Assembly: GCF_040365225.1 (NCBI RefSeq)
Contig: NZ_AP028055.1
Coordinates: 3,162,001-3,226,000, forward strand
Origin: Bacteroides sedimenti
GTDB taxonomy: Bacteria; Bacteroidota; Bacteroidia; Bacteroidales; Bacteroidaceae
DNA length: 64,000 bases
Direction of reading: 5' to 3'
Translations under genes and position numbers: made by a program
In this document: one piece after another, positions 7,968-16,710 of the stretch
How the letters are laid out: every line of letters starts with the position of its first letter
Position numbering within the stretch: the first letter of the stretch is position 1
Notes under the pieces: model-generated
Databases searched by the model: none
Told to the model about the DNA's origin: nothing
Seen by the model: the letters and a program-made list of their open reading frames with translations, nothing else

Positions 7968-9434
7968 TTATCTCTCTTCGTCTGTGTCGCTGAACATGTC
8001 GGTTGTAAGCTTCTCAAAAATGGATTTGAACTTGCTTGGCTTCGCTTTTTTGGCTGCAGCTTTCTCTCTTTTTATCCGCTCTTTCTCTTCCTTCTCCGCT
8101 TTTTTCCTTTCTTTTTCTGCCTCTTCTCTTCTCCTGCGTTCCTCTTCTCTTCTTATTCTTTCCTCTTCGGAAGCGGCAGAGTCTTCGTAATCAAATTCAT
8201 CTTCAGGTTCATTGAACGGGAGTACCTGTTCTGAAATTATGTTTTTGCTTACAGGAGGTTCAACAGGTTTCGCCACTTCAACCAGGCAGCAGTTCTCTTT
8301 TCCGGCATTCAACAAACCGATCAGGGTGTTTTGTGTTCCGTCTTTCTTGAGTAAATCGGGACCTTCGGCCCGGATGCCGGTACGGATAAACTTTGCTATT
8401 TTGACATTGTTGATCTTTGTACGGTTTTTAATGGCTTCATCGATGTTTTTCAAATTAGATCCACCCCCGGTTATTATGATTCCCGACATCAGTTCTCCCT
8501 GATAGCTGGAAAGTTCAATCTGATTCCATACATTAGCAATAATTTCATCCACTCGTGCTTCGATGATTTCGTTAAGCATTTTATTTTCCACCGAGCGTCT
8601 CCCATCTTCCAACTGATAGCTTCTGTCAGACTCTTCGTCGGAATGCTCAAGGGTTGCATTGCCATATCTTATTTTTAGATCTTCAGCTTCCTGTTCTTCA
8701 ATTTGAAGAGTGCAGATATCTCGGGTGATGTTATTACCTCCCAGTGGCAGTACAGAAAGGTAACGGAGGATGTTGTTTTTATATACGGCTACGGTGGTTG
8801 TATCGGCGCCAAAGTCTACCAATGCACATCCAGTCCTTTTTTCTGTGTCGGTAAGAATAACCTCAGCTGCGGCCAAAGGTGAGATAAAATAATCGGCAAC
8901 CTCAATCTTTGCCAGCTCAAAACACCTTTGCAGATTTTTTTTAATGGAAGAGCGAGCAACCACATTCAGGAAGCGTCCTTCGATATTGTTACCCAGAACA
9001 CCTACCGGATCGGCCTGTAGGTTGACACCTATTTTGTATTCCTGCGGAATGACATCAAGGATATCTGTATCTATCATTGGCACCTGCATATTTTCGTCGA
9101 TAATGGAATCGACTAACTCCTGCGAGATAATCTCTTCGCTGGCAAAGTGCCGGGTTACTATATTTTTCATTGTGCGGATTGATTGTCCGCCAACACCTAC
9201 ATATACTTTTGATATAGAATTGTTCAGTTCTCCCTCTAGCTTATTGATGATAGAGGTTAGGCTTTGAGCTGTTTTATCTATGTTATAGATTACTCCCTTT
9301 CTGATAAATGAGGATGATTCCTCCTTGGCATAGGCAAGGACATGAATAATTCCGTCACTATCTTTTCTCCCTGCTATACCGGTAATCTTGGATGACCCCA
9401 GCTCTATAGCTACGATAAAATCTGTTACTGCCAT
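7968..9434 (-). CDS. ftsA: Cell division protein FtsA
   Basis: Actin-fold protein (488 aa) that tethers FtsZ to the inner membrane. Visible motifs are the phosphate-1 loop VAIELGSSKITGIAG, phosphate-2 ALVDFGADTTTVAVY and the adenosine loop IIITGGGSNLKN. From about residue 415 it has a low-complexity E/K/R tail containing RIRREEERRRREEAEKERKK, followed by a final amphipathic segment (KFKSIFEKLTTDMF) that fits the membrane-targeting helix. The charged spacer makes it longer than the ~420 aa of proteobacterial FtsA. It lies 12 bp after ftsQ. Confidence 0.97.
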   Translation of the reverse strand: MAVTDFIVAIELGSSKITGIAGRKDSDGIIHVLAYAKEESSSFIRKGVIYNIDKTAQSLTSIINKLEGELNNSISKVYVGVGGQSIRTMKNIVTRHFASEEIISQELVDSIIDENMQVPMIDTDILDVIPQEYKIGVNLQADPVGVLGNNIEGRFLNVVARSSIKKNLQRCFELAKIEVADYFISPLAAAEVILTDTEKRTGCALVDFGADTTTVAVYKNNILRYLSVLPLGGNNITRDICTLQIEEQEAEDLKIRYGNATLEHSDEESDRSYQLEDGRRSVENKMLNEIIEARVDEIIANVWNQIELSSYQGELMSGIIITGGGSNLKNIDEAIKNRTKINNVKIAKFIRTGIRAEGPDLLKKDGTQNTLIGLLNAGKENCCLVEVAKPVEPPVSKNIISEQVLPFNEPEDEFDYEDSAASEEERIRREEERRRREEAEKERKKAEKEEKERIKREKAAAKKAKPSKFKSIFEKLTTDMFSDTDEER

Positions 9435-9446
9435 ACTATTCTGTTT

Positions 9447-10274
9447 TTATTGTATCAATACTCCAACTTTTTCGGACTTCTCTGCTCCAGTAATTTCGGG
9501 CTTGTCCGTTTGTTTGGTTATCTCACAAGGCTTATTCGTTTCTTTTTTGGTGCAAATTATCTGGTTACTGAACTCAAGACTGATGCGTTCATATTTGTTC
9601 CAACCCACTTTGTTAAGGCCCTTTTCATAAAAGATTTTCAGTCTGCCCAGTTTTTCTTCGAAATTATCTATCTTTCCAAGAAAGACTATATGGTCTCCAA
9701 CCCGGGGAACAAGTTCAATTTCTTTGGTCGGTGTGACATTTATCTGTTCAATCTGAGCATTCCAGAACTTGTCTTTCTGCAAAAATAACCCAAACTTATA
9801 TAAATACCTCATGGTAAACGACTTTTCTGCATATCCTGTAACTATTGCCAAGTGGGCAGTGCAGTTTGCTTCAGGAGGAATAACTTTGCCCCGGTTATCA
9901 AGAAAAAAGCTCTCTCCTTTATAATTCATAATCCGAAGAATTGGAAGGCGTTGCGTTATCTCAATACAAATTTTTCCTGCCGGAGTTTTGTAACATTCAG
10001 CTCTTTCAATCAGCGGATGTCGGGTTAGTTCCTTTTCCAGTCGTTTGGTTTTGATTCGATCCATTTTCCTGCCTACAGGATACTCCTCTTCTTTTTTCAA
10101 CAAAGTGGTTATTTCATTCTTGGTGATAAATCCTGCATTGACACTATCCTTGATAATCAGTTCAATATCCTGACAGGCCTGATCTTCAGGCTTGTTATTG
10201 AACGTTGTTACTGCTACCGCAAGGTAAGCAATAATCAGCAGCATAAGGAGCAATAGCAGAATTTTTTTTATCAT
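9447..10274 (-). CDS. ftsQ: Cell division protein FtsQ
   Basis: Bitopic division protein (275 aa) that links early and late divisome parts. A short N-terminus leads into one membrane helix at about residues 3-22 (LLLLLMLLIIAYLAVAVTTF). A periplasmic POTRA-like and FtsQ/DivIB-type domain follows (RHPLIERAECYKTPAGKICI, then QRLPILRIMNY). Sequence identity in this family is low, but position between murC and ftsA and topology support the call. Its ATG overlaps the murC TGA by 4 nt, so translation is probably coupled. Confidence 0.9.
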   Translation of the reverse strand: MIKKILLLLLMLLIIAYLAVAVTTFNNKPEDQACQDIELIIKDSVNAGFITKNEITTLLKKEEEYPVGRKMDRIKTKRLEKELTRHPLIERAECYKTPAGKICIEITQRLPILRIMNYKGESFFLDNRGKVIPPEANCTAHLAIVTGYAEKSFTMRYLYKFGLFLQKDKFWNAQIEQINVTPTKEIELVPRVGDHIVFLGKIDNFEEKLGRLKIFYEKGLNKVGWNKYERISLEFSNQIICTKKETNKPCEITKQTDKPEITGAEKSEKVGVLIQ

Positions 10275-11647
10275 CTGTTTTCAAGCATTTTTTGGATGTC
10301 ACCTACATAATTATCAATATCGCCTGCACCGAGTGTAATAAGCACCTCAATTTGTTTGTCTTTAAGTACTTCGAGCAACTGTTCTTTCGGACACATGCAT
10401 TTTTCCATTCCTTCACGCAGGTTGTCATAAATTAGTTTGCTGGTTACTCCCGGAATTGGTAATTCGCGTGCTGGATAAATATCAAGCAGAATCACTTCAT
10501 CAAGCAAGGAAAGGCTCTCTGCAAATTCTTTATAGAAATCATTCGTACGGCTATACAGATGAGGTTGGAATACTCCGGTTATCTTTTTGTCCTGATACAG
10601 GTCGCGAATGGAAGTAACGCTTTGTTTAATTTCAGAAGGATGGTGCGCATAGTCACTTAAGAAAACCAATTTGTCATTCTTGATTTTGAAATCGAATCGG
10701 CGGTCAACACCACGGAAGCTTGCCATGCCGCTCTTCAACTCTTCGGCGGTGACTCCGTTTAGCCAGCACATAGCCATGGCTGCAACGCCATTTTCAATGT
10801 TGATACTTACCGGAACTCCCAGCTGAATATCCTTGATAGTCTCAGTAGGAGTAACAAAGTCGAAAAATATTTCACCGTTGCCTATGCGGATGTTCTCTGC
10901 GTGGAAATCGCCTTCCTCCTTGGAGTAGGTGTAAACCGTTACACCTTCCTGAACTTTGGGCTGCAAGGAGACTCCTTTCCGGATAATCAGGCTACCGCCC
11001 GGTTGAATCAGCGATGTATATTTCTCAAAGCTTTCCAGATAGGCCTCTTCTGTTCCGTAAATATCGAGATGGTCGGGATCGGTTGAGGTAATCACCGACA
11101 TGTAAGGATGCAGCCAGTGGAAAGAGCGGTCGAACTCGTCGGCTTCAATCACGGTAAATTCACTTTTGTCTGATAAAAGCAGATTGCTTTGGTAGTTTTT
11201 GGCAATACCACCTAAAAATGCTGTGCATCCCACTTTCGACTGATACAGAATATGAGCTGTCATTGTTGAAGTGGTTGTTTTACCGTGTGTTCCGGCGGCA
11301 CACAAACCTTTGCTTGCACGGGTAATGGTACCCAGCACTTGCGCACGTTTCTGAATCTCAAAATTGTTGTCTTTGAAGTACCTCAATTCGGCATGCTCCT
11401 CTGGAATAGCCGGAGTGAGGATTACCAGTGTGGATTCCTTGTCAAGACATTCCGTCGGTATAAGTTTGATATCTTCTGTGTAGTGTATATGTGCTCCCTC
11501 TTCAATCAGTTTCTCTGTCAGTTCACTGGGGGTACGGTCGTATCCGGCCACGTATTTCCCTTTGGATAAGAAATAGCGTACCAAAGCACTCATGCCTATT
11601 CCTCCGGCACCAATAAAGTAAACCGATTTTATTTGATTAATTTCCAT
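10271..11647 (-). CDS. murC: UDP-N-acetylmuramate--L-alanine ligase
   Basis: Cytosolic ATP-dependent ligase (458 aa) adding L-Ala to UDP-MurNAc, the first amino acid of the stem peptide. It has the N-terminal Rossmann motif VYFIGAGGIGMSALV, the ATPase P-loop AAGTHGKTTTSTMTAH, the central VIEADEFDRSF, and the Mur ligase C-domain DYAHHPSEIKQSV. Length is normal. It overlaps murG by 11 nt upstream and ftsQ by 4 nt downstream. Confidence 0.97.
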   Translation of the reverse strand: MEINQIKSVYFIGAGGIGMSALVRYFLSKGKYVAGYDRTPSELTEKLIEEGAHIHYTEDIKLIPTECLDKESTLVILTPAIPEEHAELRYFKDNNFEIQKRAQVLGTITRASKGLCAAGTHGKTTTSTMTAHILYQSKVGCTAFLGGIAKNYQSNLLLSDKSEFTVIEADEFDRSFHWLHPYMSVITSTDPDHLDIYGTEEAYLESFEKYTSLIQPGGSLIIRKGVSLQPKVQEGVTVYTYSKEEGDFHAENIRIGNGEIFFDFVTPTETIKDIQLGVPVSINIENGVAAMAMCWLNGVTAEELKSGMASFRGVDRRFDFKIKNDKLVFLSDYAHHPSEIKQSVTSIRDLYQDKKITGVFQPHLYSRTNDFYKEFAESLSLLDEVILLDIYPARELPIPGVTSKLIYDNLREGMEKCMCPKEQLLEVLKDKQIEVLITLGAGDIDNYVGDIQKMLENR

Positions 11648-12764
11648 TTTTCTTTCTGTATTCGTTTGCCAACTTATAAACTTCTTCTGCTATTATACTT
11701 GCCGAGTTGGGGAAAGCAAGTTTTTTTATATTCTCACTCAATTCTTTTAAAAGCTGCTCATTGCCGATGGCATCCATTGCTGCATCTACCAGTTTGTCTA
11801 TGGCTTCGCTGTCCTTAATATACAAAGCTGCCGATTTATCAACCAGCGCCAGCGCATTTTTGGTCTGATGATCTTCGGCTACATTTGGTGATGGAACCAG
11901 GATAACCGGTTTCCCCAACAAACAGAATTCGGAAATAGAACCTGCTCCGGCACGTGAGATTACCAAATCGGCCGCAGCATATGCATGTTCCATGCTCGAA
12001 ATGAAATCGGTTACATACAAAGGTAAGTCACCATATTTCTTTACCTCTTGCTGAGCCTGCTCAAAGTAGATTTTACCGGTTTGCCAGATAAACTGAATAT
12101 TATTCTCCTTGATTCTTTTCAGGTTGGCCATGATGCACTGATTAATGGTGCGTGCACCTAAACTTCCTCCGATTACCAGAATAGTTTTTTTAGACGAGTC
12201 GAGGTGAAATGAATCAATTCCCTCTTCACGTGTTATTTTATTATTTACCAATCCCTGACGCACCGGATTACCTGTCAGAATGATTTTTTCCTTTTCAAAG
12301 AACCGCTCCATACCATCGTATGCAACGCAGATTCGTTTTGCTTTCTTTGCCAATAACTTATTGGTAACCCCAGCATAGGAGTTTTGTTCCTGAATAAGGG
12401 TCGGTACTCCCATCAGTCCAGCCATCTTTAATGTAGGACCGCTGGCGTATCCACCCACACCAACCGCGGCATGTGGCTTGAATTTCTTAATGATACTGTA
12501 TGCCTTGAGCTGACTTTTTGCCAGTTTATACAAAACAGCAAAATTCTTCAGCATATTTTTTCTATCAAATCCGCTTACGGGCAGCCCTTCAATCTTATAT
12601 CCTGCTGCGGGTACCCTTTGCATCTCCATTCTTCCTTCTGCACCAACAAAGAGAATCTCTGCATCAGGGTGTTGTTCCTTGATGGCATTGGCAATGGATA
12701 CTGCCGGGAAAATATGCCCCCCGGTTCCTCCTCCACTTATAATTATCCTTAATTTCTCTTCCAT
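11637..12764 (-). CDS. murG: UDP-GlcNAc:undecaprenyl-PP-MurNAc-pentapeptide GlcNAc transferase
   Basis: GT28 glycosyltransferase (375 aa) making lipid II from lipid I on the inner face of the cytoplasmic membrane. Hallmarks are the glycine-rich loop IISGGGTGGHIFPAVSIA, GVGGYASGPTLKMA, the second-domain VIGGSLGARTIN, and the donor-binding ISRAGAGSISEFCLLGKP with NHQ-like EDHQTKNA. Length is usual. It lies in the operon 60 bp after ftsW and overlaps murC. Confidence 0.97.
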   Translation of the reverse strand: MEEKLRIIISGGGTGGHIFPAVSIANAIKEQHPDAEILFVGAEGRMEMQRVPAAGYKIEGLPVSGFDRKNMLKNFAVLYKLAKSQLKAYSIIKKFKPHAAVGVGGYASGPTLKMAGLMGVPTLIQEQNSYAGVTNKLLAKKAKRICVAYDGMERFFEKEKIILTGNPVRQGLVNNKITREEGIDSFHLDSSKKTILVIGGSLGARTINQCIMANLKRIKENNIQFIWQTGKIYFEQAQQEVKKYGDLPLYVTDFISSMEHAYAAADLVISRAGAGSISEFCLLGKPVILVPSPNVAEDHQTKNALALVDKSAALYIKDSEAIDKLVDAAMDAIGNEQLLKELSENIKKLAFPNSASIIAEEVYKLANEYRKKNGN

Positions 12765-12824
12765 AATCTATATTCTGTTGATTGTCCAACAAATATATGA
12801 ATAAAACAATCTTTTTAATCTCCA

Positions 12825-14078
12825 TTATGCCAAACTTTCTTCGGCAATAATCTCTTCTTTATTTATAGTTGTATCATCCGTCTTGCTATTAAGCAGTTTT
12901 TCGTTATCTTCCAATTTGGCGGTATACCGGCTTACACTCAGAATCATACCTACATACACGCAATTGATCAGTGTTGAAGTACCTCCTTTACTGATTAGCG
13001 GGAGTGGTTGTCCGGTAACAGGAAACAGCCCTACTGCCACGCACATGTTGATAATAGCCTGTGATACCAGCATCAATGCAATACCCATAACAAGGAACAT
13101 GGCAAAATTTCCTTTAGCCTTTCGGGCTATTCTACCAGCCCGTATAAGCAGCCATATATAGAGAATCACTACAAATCCGCCTCCCAATAATCCTAGTTCT
13201 TCAATAATGATAGCAAAGATAAAGTCTGAGAATGCTTGTGAAAGGAAATCACGCTCTACACTGTTTCCTGGCATTTTCCCGATGATGTTACTGGTTGCAA
13301 TGGCAATGTTTGCATGAGCTATCTGCGCATCTTTGTCAATATCGAATTTAGCTGCCGGAACATCTTCTTTGGGTTTTGTAAATCCAACAACACGTGCCTT
13401 CCAGGTACTCATACGGTGGAGAAATGGCAGATTGGAATCTTTAGGGACAATCATCAGAATTAGTCCCATAAAAAGAACTCCGGCCGCAAGCACTCCAATC
13501 AGTGAAGCCAATGCCTTGAAAGGAATCTTGCCGATGATCATCATCAGGAAGACAACGCCGAAAAGCAAGCCTGCTGTTGAAAGATTTTCAGGAGCAATCA
13601 GCATACATATTACTCCGGTTATTATCATTATATATTTAAATGCTCTGTAGTTAGATCCGTCTTCTTCCTGATTACGAGCCAGTATGGAAGATACAGCAAC
13701 GATTACTGCCATTTTAGCCAACTCGGAAGGTTGAAACTGAAGTCCAAACAAACTCATCCAGCGGGCAGCACCGTTAGTATAGCTTCCGGAAATAAGTCCG
13801 GTAACCGAAACAACCGCCAGCAAGATGGCTGAAATCGGCACCAAAAAGAGGGGTATTACCTGAAAATATCTGTAATTAACTTTATGGGTGATCCATACGA
13901 CCAATGCACCCACCAGCAAAATAATGGTGTGTTGGGTAATAGGTCCCCAGTGATCTCCGCTTTTGTAGGTCAATGTACTTGCTGCACTGAAGACCTCAAT
14001 GATGGAGATCACACAAAGGAACAGGAAAATAATCCATATTACTTTGTCTCCTTTGAATAAGTTCTTTAACAGATCCAT
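12825..14078 (-). CDS. ftsW: SEDS peptidoglycan polymerase FtsW
   Basis: Multi-pass SEDS protein (417 aa) that polymerises septal peptidoglycan with FtsI. Around ten membrane segments are visible, beginning VIWIIFLFLCVISIIEVFSA. SEDS signatures include GAARWMSLFGLQFQPSELAK, with the Asn-Gly-Ala-Ala-Arg-Trp core, and near the C-terminus GQPLPLISKGGTSTLINC. A long extracytoplasmic loop sits around residues 220-280. The ~35-residue cytosolic tail is acidic. It lies between murD and murG, as in other Bacteroidetes. Confidence 0.95.
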   Translation of the reverse strand: MDLLKNLFKGDKVIWIIFLFLCVISIIEVFSAASTLTYKSGDHWGPITQHTIILLVGALVVWITHKVNYRYFQVIPLFLVPISAILLAVVSVTGLISGSYTNGAARWMSLFGLQFQPSELAKMAVIVAVSSILARNQEEDGSNYRAFKYIMIITGVICMLIAPENLSTAGLLFGVVFLMMIIGKIPFKALASLIGVLAAGVLFMGLILMIVPKDSNLPFLHRMSTWKARVVGFTKPKEDVPAAKFDIDKDAQIAHANIAIATSNIIGKMPGNSVERDFLSQAFSDFIFAIIIEELGLLGGGFVVILYIWLLIRAGRIARKAKGNFAMFLVMGIALMLVSQAIINMCVAVGLFPVTGQPLPLISKGGTSTLINCVYVGMILSVSRYTAKLEDNEKLLNSKTDDTTINKEEIIAEESLA

Positions 14079-14084
14079 AGTTTA

Positions 14085-15419
14085 TTATAAATTTCTAACG
14101 CATTCTTTGAACTGACGACCACGGTCTTCGTAGCTTTTAAACAAGTCGAAGCTGGCACAACAGGGAGAAAGCAGAACTGTTTCTCCTTTCTGAGCCAGGT
14201 TATAAGCCAGGTCAACAGCTTCTTTCATCGATCGTGCATCTGCAATTTTTTCCACTTTGCCATCAAAGAAGGCGTGAAGTTTGCTGTTATCCACACCAAG
14301 GAAGACTAGAGCTGATACTTTCTCCTTTACCAGTTGTTCTATCTCAGTATAGTCATTTCCTTTGTCTTTTCCTCCCAGTATGAGAACCACCTTGGTTTTC
14401 ATACTTTCAAGCGCGTACCAGCATGAATTCACATTGGTAGCTTTCGAGTCATTTATGAAATCGATGCCCCGGACACGAGCCACTTTCTCCAGACGGTGTT
14501 CCACCTCTTTGAAATCACTCAGTGCCTCACGAATATATTCTTTTCTTATCCCGGCCAGATTTGCCGAGATACCTGCAGCCATCGAATTGTACAGGTTATG
14601 AGTTCCTGTAAGCGATAGTTCCTCCTGCTCCATATTAAAGGCGATAGGGTCGCTGAATACTACTTTGTCCTGATCCACATAAGCCTTTACTCCTTCTTCC
14701 TTGTCAATTGAGAATGGGTAGAGGTGTGCATGGATGCCATGTTTTTTCAGCTCTTCCTGAATAATGGGGTCGTCGTTCCAGAAAATGAAAGCATCCTCAT
14801 CGGTCTGATTCTGGGTGATGCGGAACTTGGAATCGATATAGTTCTGCATGTTATGGTCGTAACGGTCCAGATGGTCGGGCGTTATGTTCATCAGGATGGC
14901 GATATTTGCACGGAAATTGTACATATTATCCAACTGGAAACTGCTAAGCTCAATCACATAATAGTCGTGATTGCATTCGGCAACCTGAAGCGCCAGACTC
15001 TGTCCGATATTACCTGCCAGCCCAACGTTCAATCCGGCTTTTTTAAAGATGTGGTAAATCAAAGAGGTAGTGGTGGTTTTTCCATTGCTACCTGTGATAC
15101 AGATCATCTTTGCATTGGTATATCTTCCAGCAAATTCAATCTCTGAGATGATAGGAGTTCCTTTTTCCTGCAGTTTTAAAAGTAACGGTGCATCATTAGG
15201 AATCCCTGGACTTTTAATTATCTCATCAGCATTCAGAATAAGCTCTTCAGTATGGTGTCCCTCTTCCCATTCGATACCTCTCGAGTTGAGTAACTCTTTA
15301 TACTGATCTTTAATGACAGACATATCCGATACAAAAACATCGAATCCTTGTTTCTTGGCAAGAACGGCAGCACCAGCTCCGCTTTCACCTGCTCCTAATA
15401 TGACAATTCTTTTAGGCAT
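14085..15419 (-). CDS. murD: UDP-N-acetylmuramoyl-L-alanine--D-glutamate ligase
   Basis: Cytosolic ligase adding D-Glu to UDP-MurNAc-L-Ala. I start at ATG 15419 (444 aa), giving MPKRIVILGAGESGAGAAVL. An upstream alternative would add twenty atypical residues overlapping mraY. Motifs are P-loop CITGSNGKTTTTSL, ELSSFQLDNM, NITPDHLDRYDH and C-domain INDSKATNVNSCWYAL, LGGKDKGNDY, and SPCCASFDLFKSYEDRG. It sits 2 bp after mraY and 6 bp before ftsW. Confidence 0.97.
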   Translation of the reverse strand: MPKRIVILGAGESGAGAAVLAKKQGFDVFVSDMSVIKDQYKELLNSRGIEWEEGHHTEELILNADEIIKSPGIPNDAPLLLKLQEKGTPIISEIEFAGRYTNAKMICITGSNGKTTTTSLIYHIFKKAGLNVGLAGNIGQSLALQVAECNHDYYVIELSSFQLDNMYNFRANIAILMNITPDHLDRYDHNMQNYIDSKFRITQNQTDEDAFIFWNDDPIIQEELKKHGIHAHLYPFSIDKEEGVKAYVDQDKVVFSDPIAFNMEQEELSLTGTHNLYNSMAAGISANLAGIRKEYIREALSDFKEVEHRLEKVARVRGIDFINDSKATNVNSCWYALESMKTKVVLILGGKDKGNDYTEIEQLVKEKVSALVFLGVDNSKLHAFFDGKVEKIADARSMKEAVDLAYNLAQKGETVLLSPCCASFDLFKSYEDRGRQFKECVRNL

Positions 15420-15421
15420 CT

Positions 15422-16690
15422 TTATCTTATCTTTAAAGTTATAATTGTAATGGCAGCCAACAATATGGTTACAATCCAAAATCGGATGGTAATCTTAGAC
15501 TCGTGATATACATTGGCCGGCTTGGTAAATTTGTAGGTACAACCCGGCTCAAGCTGTGCCAGAGTTGTACGGAAATGGTCGTGAATGGGGGTTCGCTTGA
15601 AAATCCGCTGTCGCACCCCTTTCTTTTTTCCTCTTTTGAAATAACGAACCTGAAGAATAACTGAAAGATTTTCGCACAGGAACACACCGCACAATATAGG
15701 AATAAGTAACTCCTTGTGTATTATGATTGCAAATACGGCAATGATACCTCCAATGGTAAGACTGCCGGTATCTCCCATGAAAACCTGAGCCGGGTAAGCA
15801 TTATACCAAAGGAACCCAATTAGTGCACCAATAAATGCGCAAATGAAGATTACCAGTTCCTCGCATCCGGGAATATACATGATGTTCAGGTAACTGGCAA
15901 ACTTGAGGTGACTCGAGACATAGGCTAGTATCCCTAATGTAAGTCCGATTATTGCTGAGTTTCCTGCGGCCATTCCGTCCATTCCGTCGTTCAGGTTAGC
16001 CCCGTTTGAAACGGCAGTAACCACAAAGATGGTAACAATTACAAAAATAACCCATCCAATCGGCTGTGCATTATCTCCCATGAAAGAGACAATATCGGCA
16101 TAATCAAAGTTGTTTTCCTTAATAAAAGGGATGGTTGTCTGGGTTGATTTGATATTTCTGGTGGCATGTATTACATCCACAATGTATTTTCCCTGCTTTA
16201 CTTCAATGTTTTCACGGATTACCACTTGCGGGCTTAAGTACAATGTCAGTCCAACGATTAGTCCAAGACCCACCTGGCCGATAATTTTGAACTTTCCGTG
16301 AAGTCCTTCTTTATCTTTCTTGAATATCTTGATATAATCGTCCAGAAAGCCAAGTGTGCCAAGCCAAATTGTGGTCACCAGCATCAGGAGCATATATACA
16401 TTCCCCAATCTGCCCAACAGGAGGCAAGGAACCAATATAGCCACAATAATAATGACACCTCCCATACTGGGTACTCCTACTTTTCCTACATTAAAAGGAT
16501 CGATACTTGCATCTCTTTGTGTTTCTGAAATCTGTTTGCGTTTCAGTGCATCGATAAATTTATTACCGTAAATGGTTGAGATGAGCAGCGATAAGATTAG
16601 CGCCATCAAAGCCCGGAAAGAAATGTAACCGAATACACCTGCTCCGGGGAAGCCGTATTTATGAAGATATTCAAATAGATAGTATAACAT
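15422..16690 (-). CDS. mraY: Phospho-N-acetylmuramoyl-pentapeptide transferase
   Basis: Integral membrane enzyme (422 aa) that makes lipid I from UDP-MurNAc-pentapeptide and undecaprenyl phosphate. Visible motifs are TPSMGGV-like KVGVPSMGGVIII, the aspartate pair in LGFLDDYIKIFKKDKEGL, NLNDGMDGMAAG and MGDTGSLTIGG, plus the C-terminal FKRTPIHDHF. It is about 60 residues longer than E. coli MraY, mainly from an insertion at about residues 165-225 (VIRENIEVKQGKYIVDV onward), a known trait of Bacteroidetes homologues. It lies 20 bp after murE. Confidence 0.97.
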   Translation of the reverse strand: MLYYLFEYLHKYGFPGAGVFGYISFRALMALILSLLISTIYGNKFIDALKRKQISETQRDASIDPFNVGKVGVPSMGGVIIIVAILVPCLLLGRLGNVYMLLMLVTTIWLGTLGFLDDYIKIFKKDKEGLHGKFKIIGQVGLGLIVGLTLYLSPQVVIRENIEVKQGKYIVDVIHATRNIKSTQTTIPFIKENNFDYADIVSFMGDNAQPIGWVIFVIVTIFVVTAVSNGANLNDGMDGMAAGNSAIIGLTLGILAYVSSHLKFASYLNIMYIPGCEELVIFICAFIGALIGFLWYNAYPAQVFMGDTGSLTIGGIIAVFAIIIHKELLIPILCGVFLCENLSVILQVRYFKRGKKKGVRQRIFKRTPIHDHFRTTLAQLEPGCTYKFTKPANVYHESKITIRFWIVTILLAAITIITLKIR

Positions 16691-16710
16691 AAGCTGATTG
16701 AGTTAAGTGT

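Noticed and set aside
15420..15479. Longer MurD start overlapping mraY
   Set aside because: Adds twenty atypical residues before the conserved MPKRIVILGAGESG start and would overlap mraY extensively.
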